Positions 1 to 7,203 of a stretch of 29,127 bases of DNA are shown piece by piece. Each line of letters opens with the position of its first letter. The first letter of the stretch is position 1. The notes beneath the pieces were generated by a model, which did not search any database, was not told the DNA's origin, and saw nothing but the letters and a program-made list of their open reading frames with translations. The DNA is taken from the NCBI GenBank assembly GCA_964639215.1, contig CAZXCV010000015.1, forward strand, positions 1 through 29,127, read 5' to 3'. The translations under genes were made by a program, and so were the position numbers. The stretch comes from UBA6120 sp964639215. Its GTDB lineage: Bacteria; Bacillota_I; Bacilli_A; RFN20; CAG-826.

Positions 1-181
1 CACAACGAGTCCTCGTTGAATCTTTTTGAAAAAGAAGCACGACTTGTTTGCCTTTTAATAACGGCTGCACGATTCCAAGCTTCTGATCATGTTTCAAGGT
101 TTTAGCTAATTGAAGCACTTCTAAAAATTCTTCTTTCGTATAATCGAGCCATGTTAATAAACTGCGACCAGTAAATTTCAT
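1..181 (-). CDS. argF: Ornithine carbamoyltransferase, N-terminal 60 residues (cut by window edge)
   Basis: Transfers the carbamoyl group between carbamoyl phosphate and ornithine to make citrulline, or runs in reverse in arginine deiminase catabolism. The ATG is at 179-181 on the minus strand, with AAAGGA six bases upstream inside the end of rocD. The readable part has the family opening (GRSLLTW at residues 5-11), PLLKGK at 40-45 and the carbamoyl-phosphate-binding STRTR loop at 55-59, followed by Cys60. The rest lies beyond base 1. Aspartate carbamoyltransferase shares STRTR, but the PLLKGK-x-LLF context is that of the ornithine enzyme. It starts two bases after the rocD stop, so the two genes are very probably co-transcribed and share ornithine. 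Whether the role is anabolic (ArgF) or catabolic (ArcB) cannot be told from this fragment. Confidence 0.88.
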   Translation of the reverse strand, partial: MKFTGRSLLTWLDYTKEEFLEVLQLAKTLKHDQKLGIVQPLLKGKQVVLLFQKDSTRTRC

Positions 182-183
182 AA

Positions 184-1386
184 TTATTCCTTTCCCAGCA
201 CGAGTTTAATTCTTGTGATTGCCCAGTCAATTTGTTTCTTAGTGATTACGAGTGGTGGTGCAAAACGAATGGTGTCTTCATGCGTTTCTTTTGCAAGAAT
301 TCCCTGTTTTAATAATGCCTCGGTATACGTGCGGGCACCTCCGGCTTTTTTATCTAAGGTGATGGCAATTAATAGCCCTTTACCACGCACTTCTTTAATT
401 AATGAGTTGTTAATTTTCTTTAATTCCTCAAGAAAATAAGCGCCTAATTCTGCACTTCGGACAGGTAGTTGTTCATCAAATATTACATCAAGGGCAACGG
501 ATGCGACGGCACATGCAAGTGGATTACCACCAAAAGTGCTCCCGTGTGTCCCAGGTGTGATTACTTCCATAATCACTTGGCTTGTCAACACCGCTGAGAT
601 GGGCATGATACCACCACCAAGTGCTTTACCAACGATGAGGACATCCGGTTTAATATTCTCGTGCATATAAGCAAACAATTTACCAGTGCGACCAAACCCC
701 GTTTGGATTTCATCAAGCATTAATAAAATCTCATGCTTTGAACAAATATCTCGGATTGCTTTTAGATAGCCATCTTTAGGAATAATGACGCCTGCTTCTC
801 CTTGGATTGGTTCAACTAAAAATGCTACTGTGTTCGGGGTAATTGAGCGTTCTAATGCCTCTACATCGTCAAATGGAATTGTCACAAATCCAGGGGTAAA
901 AGGACCAAAATAGTCTTTAGCACTTGGATCACTCGACATGCTGATAATTGAGATTGTTCGACCGTGGAAATTTGATGAACAGACGATTATTTCTGCTTTA
1001 TCAAATGGTACTTGTCGCTTCAGATATCCATATCGACGTGCGAGTTTTAACGCCGTTTCCACGGCTTCCGCGCCTGTGTTCATCGGTAATGATACTTCAT
1101 AACCAAAAGCTTCATTCATCTTTTTTAAAAAAGGCGCGAGCTGGTCATTATGAAACGCGCGCGATGTTAATGTCACGCGATTTGCTTGCCGCTTGAGTGC
1201 CTTGATAATACGCGGATGGCGATGCCCTTGGTTCACTGCTGAATAAGCGGACAAACAATCGAGGTATTTATTCCCTTCTGGATCATAAACAAAAACACCT
1301 TTTGCCTTGCTAATGACAATCGGTAACGGGTGATAATTGTGCGCCCCATAATGCGCCTCCATGACGATGTAATCACTGGATTTCAT
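184..1386 (-). CDS. rocD: Ornithine aminotransferase (class III PLP enzyme)
   Basis: Converts ornithine and 2-oxoglutarate to glutamate-5-semialdehyde and glutamate in the cytoplasm. The 400-residue length is normal for the family. Visible signatures are GAHNYHPLP at 14-22 (typical of ornithine aminotransferase rather than acetylornithine aminotransferase), the phosphate-binding NTGAEAVE at 103-110, the cofactor aspartate in LDEIQTGFGRTG (Asp225), and the Schiff-base lysine in VGKALGGG (Lys254). The start is ATG with GGGAG upstream. The next gene in transcription, ornithine carbamoyltransferase, begins two bases after the stop, which makes an ornithine-handling pair. The flavodoxin-like gene lies 76 bases upstream. 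No clear promoter was seen in that gap. Confidence 0.93.
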   Translation of the reverse strand: MKSSDYIVMEAHYGAHNYHPLPIVISKAKGVFVYDPEGNKYLDCLSAYSAVNQGHRHPRIIKALKRQANRVTLTSRAFHNDQLAPFLKKMNEAFGYEVSLPMNTGAEAVETALKLARRYGYLKRQVPFDKAEIIVCSSNFHGRTISIISMSSDPSAKDYFGPFTPGFVTIPFDDVEALERSITPNTVAFLVEPIQGEAGVIIPKDGYLKAIRDICSKHEILLMLDEIQTGFGRTGKLFAYMHENIKPDVLIVGKALGGGIMPISAVLTSQVIMEVITPGTHGSTFGGNPLACAVASVALDVIFDEQLPVRSAELGAYFLEELKKINNSLIKEVRGKGLLIAITLDKKAGGARTYTEALLKQGILAKETHEDTIRFAPPLVITKKQIDWAITRIKLVLGKE

Positions 1387-1462
1387 AATGTGCTCCCTTA
1401 ATCGTTATTTGCATATTTAATGTGATGAATGATGAAAAGATAATTATTGAGAAGATATTTAC

Positions 1463-1921
1463 TCAAACTGTTTGACAAAGTTCATCACTCATCTTGGCAA
1501 TCATCGTTTCAATTTGCTGTTCCCGATGTTTGTGCGACCAACTGATGATGTGGCTCGTCTTGATATTTGCACCTTTTTCGCGAAGAAGCTTTGTCAAAAC
1601 TTTAATCGTGTGATTGCCTCCGAGCCAAGCACGTTTGAAATAATGCGTGATAATCAGGTGACCGTTCATAGTAGTGAGGTCGCCTAGCGCCTTGATTGCC
1701 AGGACCATTGGTGTCGCCGGCATAAATGCTTGAACTGGTGTTGCAATGATAAAAGTATCACAGCCAACGATATTTGGTACATCATACACTTCATCGCGCT
1801 TCTCATTTGAGCGGATTGTGAAAATCTGATGATTAATGGCCGGATTTAGTCGTTGAACGAGCCGGTTGATTACGGAACTCGTATGACCTGTTTCTGAATA
1901 AACAATAATTCCAAGTTTCAT
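1463..1921 (-). CDS. Flavodoxin-like protein
   Basis: A 152-residue protein with the flavodoxin alpha/beta fold pattern. After the first strand, residues 8-17 form an FMN phosphate loop (YSETGHTSSV, matching S/T-x-T-G-x-T), and an IIATPVQAFMPA segment near residue 60 is where family members contact the isoalloxazine ring. It is probably a cytoplasmic FMN electron carrier or flavodoxin-family oxidoreductase; the partner is unknown. The start is ATG at 1919-1921 behind GGAGGTAAG. Only about 20 bases separate this start from the T-run of the serA terminator, so transcription probably depends on read-through or a promoter inside serA. It resembles short putative NAD(P)H-dependent flavoproteins more than classical electron-transfer flavodoxins, but no enzyme activity can be assigned. 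Confidence 0.8.
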   Translation of the reverse strand: MKLGIIVYSETGHTSSVINRLVQRLNPAINHQIFTIRSNEKRDEVYDVPNIVGCDTFIIATPVQAFMPATPMVLAIKALGDLTTMNGHLIITHYFKRAWLGGNHTIKVLTKLLREKGANIKTSHIISWSHKHREQQIETMIAKMSDELCQTV

Positions 1922-1941
1922 AGCTTACCTCCGAAAATTAT

Positions 1942-1980
1942 AAATAAAAAACAGCCAAATCGAGTACTGACTTGGCTGTT
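1942..1980 (-). terminator. Rho-independent terminator of the gdhA-DUF1015-serC-serA operon
   Basis: Perfect 9-bp stem (AACAGCCAA at 1950-1958 on the plus strand pairing with TTGGCTGTT at 1972-1980) with a 13-base loop. Read on the minus strand it is followed by a T-rich run TTTTTTATTTA. It lies just past the serA stop at 1997, so it closes the serine operon. The downstream flavodoxin gene starts 21 bases beyond the T-run. Confidence 0.85.
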
Positions 1981-1996
1981 CCAGTGTGGAAATTAA

Positions 1997-3202
1997 TTAA
2001 CTTTTAATAGCGCGAATGCGAATGACTCCAGGTAGGGCTGCAATCGCTTCGCCCATGCATTGACCATGTTCACATTCATGATTTTCATGCTCGTCGTTTT
2101 CTCCATGGTCGAAATCAATAATCGTGACGGCGTAATTGCCTCGAGCTTTTGATAGCGATTGGACAATCTTTTTTCGCTTGGAGACAAGATTAATAATGTC
2201 CGCGCCAAGATTTTCTTTGTTTTCATGAAGGACGACTAAACGTCTGCCGGTTAATAGCGGTCCTGCGCATATATTTGGATAATTAACCGCATTGGTAATA
2301 TTCCCATTTTCAATGAAGTCAACGATTTGATTAGCAGCCATGAAGGCACAATTATCTTCGGCCTCCTCGGTCGATGCGCCGAGATGCGGAATGGCGATGA
2401 CGCCTTCCATGTTAGCAGTCGCATAGTTAGGAAAGTCCGTGACATATTTTCTTACTTTTTTGCTAAGTAGCGCTTCCTTAATGTCAGTATCATTAACAAT
2501 CGCATCACGTGCGAGATTCATGATGACAACACCATCTTTCATCATTGCGATTGATGTTTTGTTGATCATACCTTTTGTACTTGGTAATAAAGGCACGTTA
2601 ATACTGATGTAATCGGCTTCCTCATATAATTCTTCAACTGTGGAAGCATAAACGATATTATCGGGCAATTTGTTTTTGTGGATTGGTAGGACACCTTCAG
2701 GTGATGCCTCATATCCGATCACGTTCATGCCAAGAGCACCACCGGCCCCAGCGATAAGAGCACCGACAGCACCAAGCCCAATCACCCCGAGTGTCTTTCC
2801 AAATATTTCAGTGCCAGCAAAGGCGACTTTGGCTTTTTCGACCGTCTTATTAATTTCAACATCGTGATTATTTTGTTCAATCCATTTAATACCACCGTGG
2901 ATATCACGGGCTGCTAATAACATGGCGGCCACAGTCAATTCTTTGACAGCATTAGCGTTAGCGCCTGGAGTATTAAACACGACAACGCCGGCCTTTGCGT
3001 ACGGTTCTAGCGGAATATTATTGACGCCAGCACCAGCGCGGGCCACGGCGACAACTTGTTGCGGAAGCGTCATTTCAAGCATCGAAGCGCTTCGAACCAA
3101 AACCGCGTCGGCCACGTTGATGTCCGTCGTAACATTATAAGAACTTGGTAGTGCCTTAAGCCCGACTTTCGAAATATTGTTTAAACAAATAACGTTTTTC
3201 AT
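1997..3202 (-). CDS. serA: D-3-phosphoglycerate dehydrogenase with a His/Cys-rich insert
   Basis: First step of serine synthesis: oxidises 3-phosphoglycerate to 3-phosphohydroxypyruvate with NAD. The 401 residues match the short Firmicute type. Visible features are the Rossmann motif GLGAVG (142-147), the catalytic arginine in NLAR (Arg232), YVTDFPN at 253-259, and the catalytic histidine in IPHLGAST (His273). A short ACT-like tail runs from about residue 320 to GVIRIRAI at the end. The tail is interrupted by residues 366-382, a run with four His, two Cys and several acidic residues that the family normally lacks. The start is ATG behind GGAGGAG; the gap from the serC stop is nine bases. It is the last gene of the operon, and the terminator follows. 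Confidence 0.95.
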   Translation of the reverse strand: MKNVICLNNISKVGLKALPSSYNVTTDINVADAVLVRSASMLEMTLPQQVVAVARAGAGVNNIPLEPYAKAGVVVFNTPGANANAVKELTVAAMLLAARDIHGGIKWIEQNNHDVEINKTVEKAKVAFAGTEIFGKTLGVIGLGAVGALIAGAGGALGMNVIGYEASPEGVLPIHKNKLPDNIVYASTVEELYEEADYISINVPLLPSTKGMINKTSIAMMKDGVVIMNLARDAIVNDTDIKEALLSKKVRKYVTDFPNYATANMEGVIAIPHLGASTEEAEDNCAFMAANQIVDFIENGNITNAVNYPNICAGPLLTGRRLVVLHENKENLGADIINLVSKRKKIVQSLSKARGNYAVTIIDFDHGENDEHENHECEHGQCMGEAIAALPGVIRIRAIKS

Positions 3203-3211
3203 CTTCTCCTC

Positions 3212-4294
3212 CTACTTATGAGCAATTTCGAATTTTTTCATAAATTCGACAAGCGCTGCAATGCCTTCTATGGGCATCGCATTATAAATAGAAGCGCGCA
3301 TGCCACCGACCGAGCGGTGACCTTTCAAATTATCGAACCCGGCTTTTTTAGCTTCAGCGATGAACTGGTCATCAAGTGTGGCATCCGGCGTTCGGAAGCA
3401 TACGTTCATGAGCGAACGAGAATCCGCGCGGACCGTTCCTTTAAATAAATGACTCTGGTCCAAGTAATCGTATAAAAGATTGGCTTTTAACTCATTATGC
3501 TTTTGCATTGCTTTAAGCCCGCCTTGGGCCAAAATCCATTTAAACACGAGCCCGCAAATATAAATGCCATAAGCTGGTGGTGTATTGTACATCGATCCAT
3601 TGTCGGCATGAATTTTGTATTGCAGCAACGTTGGAGTTCCTGGTAGTGGCGGGATTTCGAGTAAGTCTTCCCGAATAATAACGATGGTGACTCCAGCGGG
3701 TCCAACGTTTTTCTGAGCTCCAGCAAAGATGAGGCCAAATTTCGTCACATCCATTGGCTCTGACAAAAAGCTCGATGAAGCATCATTAACAAGAATTTTG
3801 TCTTTCGTATCGGGGTAATGCTTAAATTTAGTGCCAAAAATCGTGTTGTTATCGCAAATATGCACATAATCGGCTTCAGGCGTGTATTTGAGGTTATTTA
3901 AATCAGGAATGTAGGCAAAGTTTTGATCGGATGAAGTAGCAATCACATTAGCTGTTCCAAAGATTTTGGCTTCGTCATACGCTTTCTTAGCCCAGTGCCC
4001 CGTGAGGATAAAATCAGCTATGCGGTTTTTCATCAAGTTCATCGGTACCATGGCAAACTGGGTCGTACCACCACCTTGCAAGAATAAAACCTTGTAATTG
4101 GCCGGTATGTCTAACAGTTTCCGTAAATCGGCTTCGGCGGTATCAATAATTGATTGATACACCTTAGAGCGGTGTGACATTTCCATGACCGAGAGACCAT
4201 AGCCTTGATAGTCGAGCATTTCCTCCGCCGCTTGTTTGAGGACAGGCTCGGGCAGGACCGCGGGTCCGGCCGAGAAGTTGTAAATTCGTTTCAT
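3212..4294 (-). CDS. serC: Phosphoserine aminotransferase
   Basis: PLP-dependent class V aminotransferase making phosphoserine from phosphohydroxypyruvate and glutamate. The 360 residues are full length. The N-terminus NFSAGPAVLP (6-15) is diagnostic; GGGTTQFAM (74-82) binds the cofactor phosphate; NDASSS (170-175) holds the aspartate under the pyridine ring; and the Schiff-base lysine is in AGAQKNVGPAG (Lys195). The start is ATG with AAGGAGA six bases upstream. It sits between DUF1015 (11-base gap) and serA (9-base gap). Being in one transcript with glutamate dehydrogenase makes sense, because the reaction consumes the glutamate that GdhA makes. Confidence 0.96.
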   Translation of the reverse strand: MKRIYNFSAGPAVLPEPVLKQAAEEMLDYQGYGLSVMEMSHRSKVYQSIIDTAEADLRKLLDIPANYKVLFLQGGGTTQFAMVPMNLMKNRIADFILTGHWAKKAYDEAKIFGTANVIATSSDQNFAYIPDLNNLKYTPEADYVHICDNNTIFGTKFKHYPDTKDKILVNDASSSFLSEPMDVTKFGLIFAGAQKNVGPAGVTIVIIREDLLEIPPLPGTPTLLQYKIHADNGSMYNTPPAYGIYICGLVFKWILAQGGLKAMQKHNELKANLLYDYLDQSHLFKGTVRADSRSLMNVCFRTPDATLDDQFIAEAKKAGFDNLKGHRSVGGMRASIYNAMPIEGIAALVEFMKKFEIAHK

Positions 4295-4305
4295 TAATAT
4301 TCTCC

Positions 4306-5520
4306 TTATTTTATTAATTTGCTTTCTAGGTAATAACGTTTTTCATAGGCGTGACCCATCGAAAAACTTTTTCGTGGCAAAACAATGCCTTGATCAAGAT
4401 AGGCAATAATATCAGCTTTGGTTAATGATGGCATTGCAATTGCAATCGCGACGTCACTCCGATTGGTCACTGCAAGTAAGTCTTCAATCCCGTGAATGTA
4501 GTCAACTTCACTTCCGGAATGATTTTTCATATATGCATCAATATAGTCTTGCACAATCTTGTAGGTGAGCGGGCCACTCAGGGGTATCTCTATCATCACT
4601 TTCCCTGTTTGTTTTTGATAAATAAAACTATGGCTCGGACCGTGTAATAATTGCTTTAGCCCTTGAATAAAGGAGGCATCAGCGTTAAAAACAACCCGAT
4701 GAATCGGTTCAAACACCAACCCGTCATCGTAGATGTTCATAGCTTCAACAAGTGAGTAGCGGGCTGGATGATTCTGGCGTTGTTCATTGCTAAGGCTTGG
4801 TTTTATTTTTTCCCAATGAGCTTTGGCGGTTGCTAATGAATGATTACCATCTCCTACAATAAACTTAAGTTCCCGTCCATTTAATAGTTTGTCAAATAGT
4901 TGTTCCACCAATTGTGTATCTTTAATTTGATAACCGCGAAGGTGTCCACCATTTTGATTTAAGTCAAAATCATAAACGATTGGGAATTGCTTCCTTATTT
5001 CATAAAGATGCTCAATTACTTGATGGTTCGGGTCATCAAATAACACGAGTACGTGCGGTATTTCAATTGCCGCGTGTTCGCGTATTTTTAGTCGTGGTGG
5101 AATCCGGGTGACAATCGTTGCTTCACTTGCACGAATGGCGGTTTTACTTCCCTCTTCGTATGAGTACTGATCTAAATCTAGGGCGAGCATTAAACCAAGG
5201 CGGCGCTTAGTATCCGCCGTATTCCGTTCAACCAAAATAAATCCGGGTCCAATATTTCTAAGAATCCCACTTGATAAATAATCGTCGATATGAGCATTAA
5301 TCGCGTTGATGAAGTCTTGATGATCAACTAATGGCAGATAAGCTTCAGGGAAAATCATCCGAAGTGTTGAAGGAGCATCGCCGACAAGTTGTTCTAAATT
5401 TTGCCAGTACTCAGGTTGACTCGTAAATTGGTCACAGGCGATAACCGCATATTTATGCATGTCCGTGCCTGCTTTTGGTAATAGAATCTCAGGAGCAATA
5501 ATGATTGGGTTTGGTCCCAT
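4306..5520 (-). CDS. DUF1015 family protein in the serine operon
   Basis: A 404-residue cytoplasmic protein of the DUF1015 (COG4198) family. Recognisable signatures are the N-terminal APEILLPKAG (9-18), the CDQFTSQPEYW segment from residue 29, a central GDGNHSLATAK motif and HRVVFN further on. Members of this family often sit beside serA and serC in Firmicutes, as here: the start lies one base after the gdhA stop and serC follows after 11 bases, so co-translation is likely. Its reaction is not established to my knowledge. No phosphoserine phosphatase is visible in the window, so a role in the final phosphoserine-to-serine step or in free-serine phosphorylation is a reasonable guess from context only. 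There is no signal peptide or membrane segment. Confidence 0.88.
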   Translation of the reverse strand: MGPNPIIIAPEILLPKAGTDMHKYAVIACDQFTSQPEYWQNLEQLVGDAPSTLRMIFPEAYLPLVDHQDFINAINAHIDDYLSSGILRNIGPGFILVERNTADTKRRLGLMLALDLDQYSYEEGSKTAIRASEATIVTRIPPRLKIREHAAIEIPHVLVLFDDPNHQVIEHLYEIRKQFPIVYDFDLNQNGGHLRGYQIKDTQLVEQLFDKLLNGRELKFIVGDGNHSLATAKAHWEKIKPSLSNEQRQNHPARYSLVEAMNIYDDGLVFEPIHRVVFNADASFIQGLKQLLHGPSHSFIYQKQTGKVMIEIPLSGPLTYKIVQDYIDAYMKNHSGSEVDYIHGIEDLLAVTNRSDVAIAIAMPSLTKADIIAYLDQGIVLPRKSFSMGHAYEKRYYLESKLIK

Positions 5521-5521
5521 C

Positions 5522-6868
5522 TTAAATGACGCCTTCAGCCATCATTGCGTCATACACTTTTAAGAAACCAGCAATGTTAGCACCAAGAACAAGATTCTTA
5601 GGTTGTCCAAACTTCGACGCAGTTTCATGACATTTTCTAAAGATATTTTCCATGATGCCTTTAAGTTTCGTGTCAACATCTTCAAATGTCCACGATAAAT
5701 GTTGCGCATTCTGGCTCATTTCAAGACCTGAAACGGCAACGCCACCAGCATTAGCGGCTTTTCCTGGGGCAAAGAGAATGCCTTTTTCGATGAGATATTT
5801 TGTTGCTTCTAATGTCGTTGGCATATTTGCGCCTTCAGCTACTAAATAGCATCCGTTCTTAACAAGGGCTTCGGCGTGTTCAAGATAAATTTCATTTTGA
5901 GTGGCACATGGTAGTGCGATATCACAAGGGATAAACCACATTTGTCTTGGATCGGCGTTATAGGTAACCGTTGGGAACATTTTCTGATATTCAAGCGTAC
6001 ATTCACCTTTTGGTTCCGATAATTTGTCGATCAAGTCAATATCAAGACCTTTTTCATCATAGATGAAACCGTTGATATCTGATATCGCCACGACTTTGGC
6101 TCCAAGCGCTTTGGCTTTGACAGCAGCGTGTTTGGCCACTTTGCCAGAGCCAGAAATAATAATGCGCTTGCCTTCAAGCGAATCTTTACGAAATGCGCGT
6201 TGCATTTCTTGAACGAAATATAATAAGCCATACCCGGTTGCTTCTTTACGACCGAGAGAACCACCATAGGCGATTCCTTTTCCGGTAAAGGTCCCCGTGA
6301 ATTCATTGTTTATTTTTTTATACATGCCATACATGTAGCCAATCTCGCGGGCACCGACGCCTAAATCTCCAGCCGGAACATCGCGATTGGGTCCGATATG
6401 ACGTGATAATTCGGCGATGAATGATTGGCAGAAACGCATAATTTCACCATCAGAACGACCACGTGGGTCAAAATCAGCGCCACCTTTAGCGCCACCCATT
6501 GGTAAACCGGTTAAACTATTTTTAAATGTTTGTTCAAATCCCAAAAACTTCATGATTGATTCGTTAACGCTTGGGTCGAAACGGATGCCGCCTTTGTACG
6601 GTCCAATTGCCGAGTTAAACTGCACTCGGTACCCATTGTTAACTCTAATTTTTCCTTGATCATCGGTCCAGGTGACTCGGAAAGCGACAACTCGTTCAGG
6701 AACAACGATCCGTTCGAGAATCGAGTTCTTTTCGATGTTCGGATCTTGTTCTACGAGCAGTTCCATCGAATCGAAAAATTCTTCGACTGCTTGGAGAAAT
6801 TCTTTTTGATGCCCGTAACAGGCACGAACCTTGGTGTAGACGTCATTCAGATAGCGACTTTTAAACAA
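5522..6868 (-). CDS. gdhA: NADP-type glutamate dehydrogenase
   Basis: Interconverts 2-oxoglutarate plus ammonia and glutamate. The 448 residues fit the hexameric NADP-specific bacterial type. Visible features are GPYKGGIRF (89-97), the substrate and catalytic lysine in PMGGAKGG (Lys128), PAGDLGVG with the catalytic Asp168, the nucleotide-binding GSGKVAKHA (240-248), and SDINGFIYDEKG after the second strand, as in NADP enzymes. The start codon is TTG (6866-6868), nine bases downstream of GGAGG; no in-frame ATG gives a better family N-terminus. It is the first gene of the gdhA-DUF1015-serC-serA operon, with a leader of about 100 bases and a near-consensus promoter overlapped by a cre-like operator, so carbon control of ammonia assimilation and serine synthesis is likely. 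Confidence 0.95.
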   Translation of the reverse strand: MFKSRYLNDVYTKVRACYGHQKEFLQAVEEFFDSMELLVEQDPNIEKNSILERIVVPERVVAFRVTWTDDQGKIRVNNGYRVQFNSAIGPYKGGIRFDPSVNESIMKFLGFEQTFKNSLTGLPMGGAKGGADFDPRGRSDGEIMRFCQSFIAELSRHIGPNRDVPAGDLGVGAREIGYMYGMYKKINNEFTGTFTGKGIAYGGSLGRKEATGYGLLYFVQEMQRAFRKDSLEGKRIIISGSGKVAKHAAVKAKALGAKVVAISDINGFIYDEKGLDIDLIDKLSEPKGECTLEYQKMFPTVTYNADPRQMWFIPCDIALPCATQNEIYLEHAEALVKNGCYLVAEGANMPTTLEATKYLIEKGILFAPGKAANAGGVAVSGLEMSQNAQHLSWTFEDVDTKLKGIMENIFRKCHETASKFGQPKNLVLGANIAGFLKVYDAMMAEGVI

Positions 6869-6976
6869 TTTAAAAAACCTCCATGATTAATTAATCTATT
6901 TGGATACCAAAATTTCTTATTTTCAAGTAACACTAGCCTTCTTTCTAAGATTAAAGGTAGCCATTTAGTCCTTAGT

Positions 6977-7005
6977 ATTATAAAGCGTAAGCGCTTTCTT
7001 ATCAA
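6977..7005 (-). promoter_or_regulatory. Sigma-A promoter of the gdhA operon
   Basis: Read on the minus strand: -35 TTGATA (plus coordinates 7000-7005), a 17-base spacer, then a perfect -10 TATAAT (6977-6982). This is one mismatch short of full consensus, at optimal spacing. Transcription should begin near 6970 and give a leader of about 100 bases before the TTG start of gdhA. The spacer is filled by a cre-like operator. Confidence 0.85.
6985..6999 (-). promoter_or_regulatory. cre-like (CcpA/LacI-family) operator inside the gdhA promoter
   Basis: The spacer of the gdhA promoter contains AGAAAGCGCTTACGC (minus strand), a pseudo-palindrome around the AAGCGCTT core typical of CcpA cre sites. It differs from the WTGNAANCGNWNNCW consensus at two end positions on either strand. 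Placed between -35 and -10, a bound repressor would block RNA polymerase. The likely binder is CcpA or another LacI-family protein; the LacI gene at 9415 is an alternative. Confidence 0.65.
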
Positions 7006-7158
7006 GGTCTCATCGACTGTTTTAGTAGATGTTTTCAATAAAAAAAGACGCTATTAAACCCGCTGCTTGAATAACGAGCGCTAAATGCAATCAAAAATAA
7101 TATTTATGGTCAAAGCATTGTTAACTAAATAACGGTATGCAATATTATTTCTAGATAC

Positions 7159-7176
7159 TGTCTATTAAAATAGACA
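7159..7176. repeat. 18-base perfect inverted repeat upstream of the LRR-like lipoprotein gene
   Basis: TGTCTATT-AA-AATAGACA: two perfect 8-base arms around a 2-base centre. It lies about 50 bases upstream of the SD at 7217-7221. Possible -10 (TATTAT near 7143) and -35 (TTAACT) elements lie just upstream, which would put this palindrome at the transcription start. It fits a dimeric-repressor operator. The T-run expected of a terminator is missing and the stem is AT-rich. Confidence 0.55.
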
Positions 7177-7203
7177 TCATTGTTTTCATAAATCAGAGAT
7201 CAG

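Larger units (their letters stand above)
6869..7203. other. Divergent intergenic region between gdhA and the LRR-like lipoprotein gene
   Basis: This 335-base AT-rich stretch holds no gene I can support. It contains the gdhA leader with its SD (GGAGG, minus strand, plus coordinates 6878-6882) and a 12-bp palindrome GATTAATTAATC at 6885-6896. It also holds the gdhA promoter and operator (6977-7005) and, on the other side, an 18-base inverted repeat at 7159-7176 in front of the rightward gene. I saw no riboswitch or T-box consensus in the gdhA leader. The part from about 7010 to 7110 shows nothing recognisable. Confidence 0.6.

Noticed and set aside
6869..6970. Possible riboswitch or T-box in the gdhA leader
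   Set aside because: The leader is about 100 bases, AT-rich, with only short weak helices; no known riboswitch or T-box consensus was recognised.
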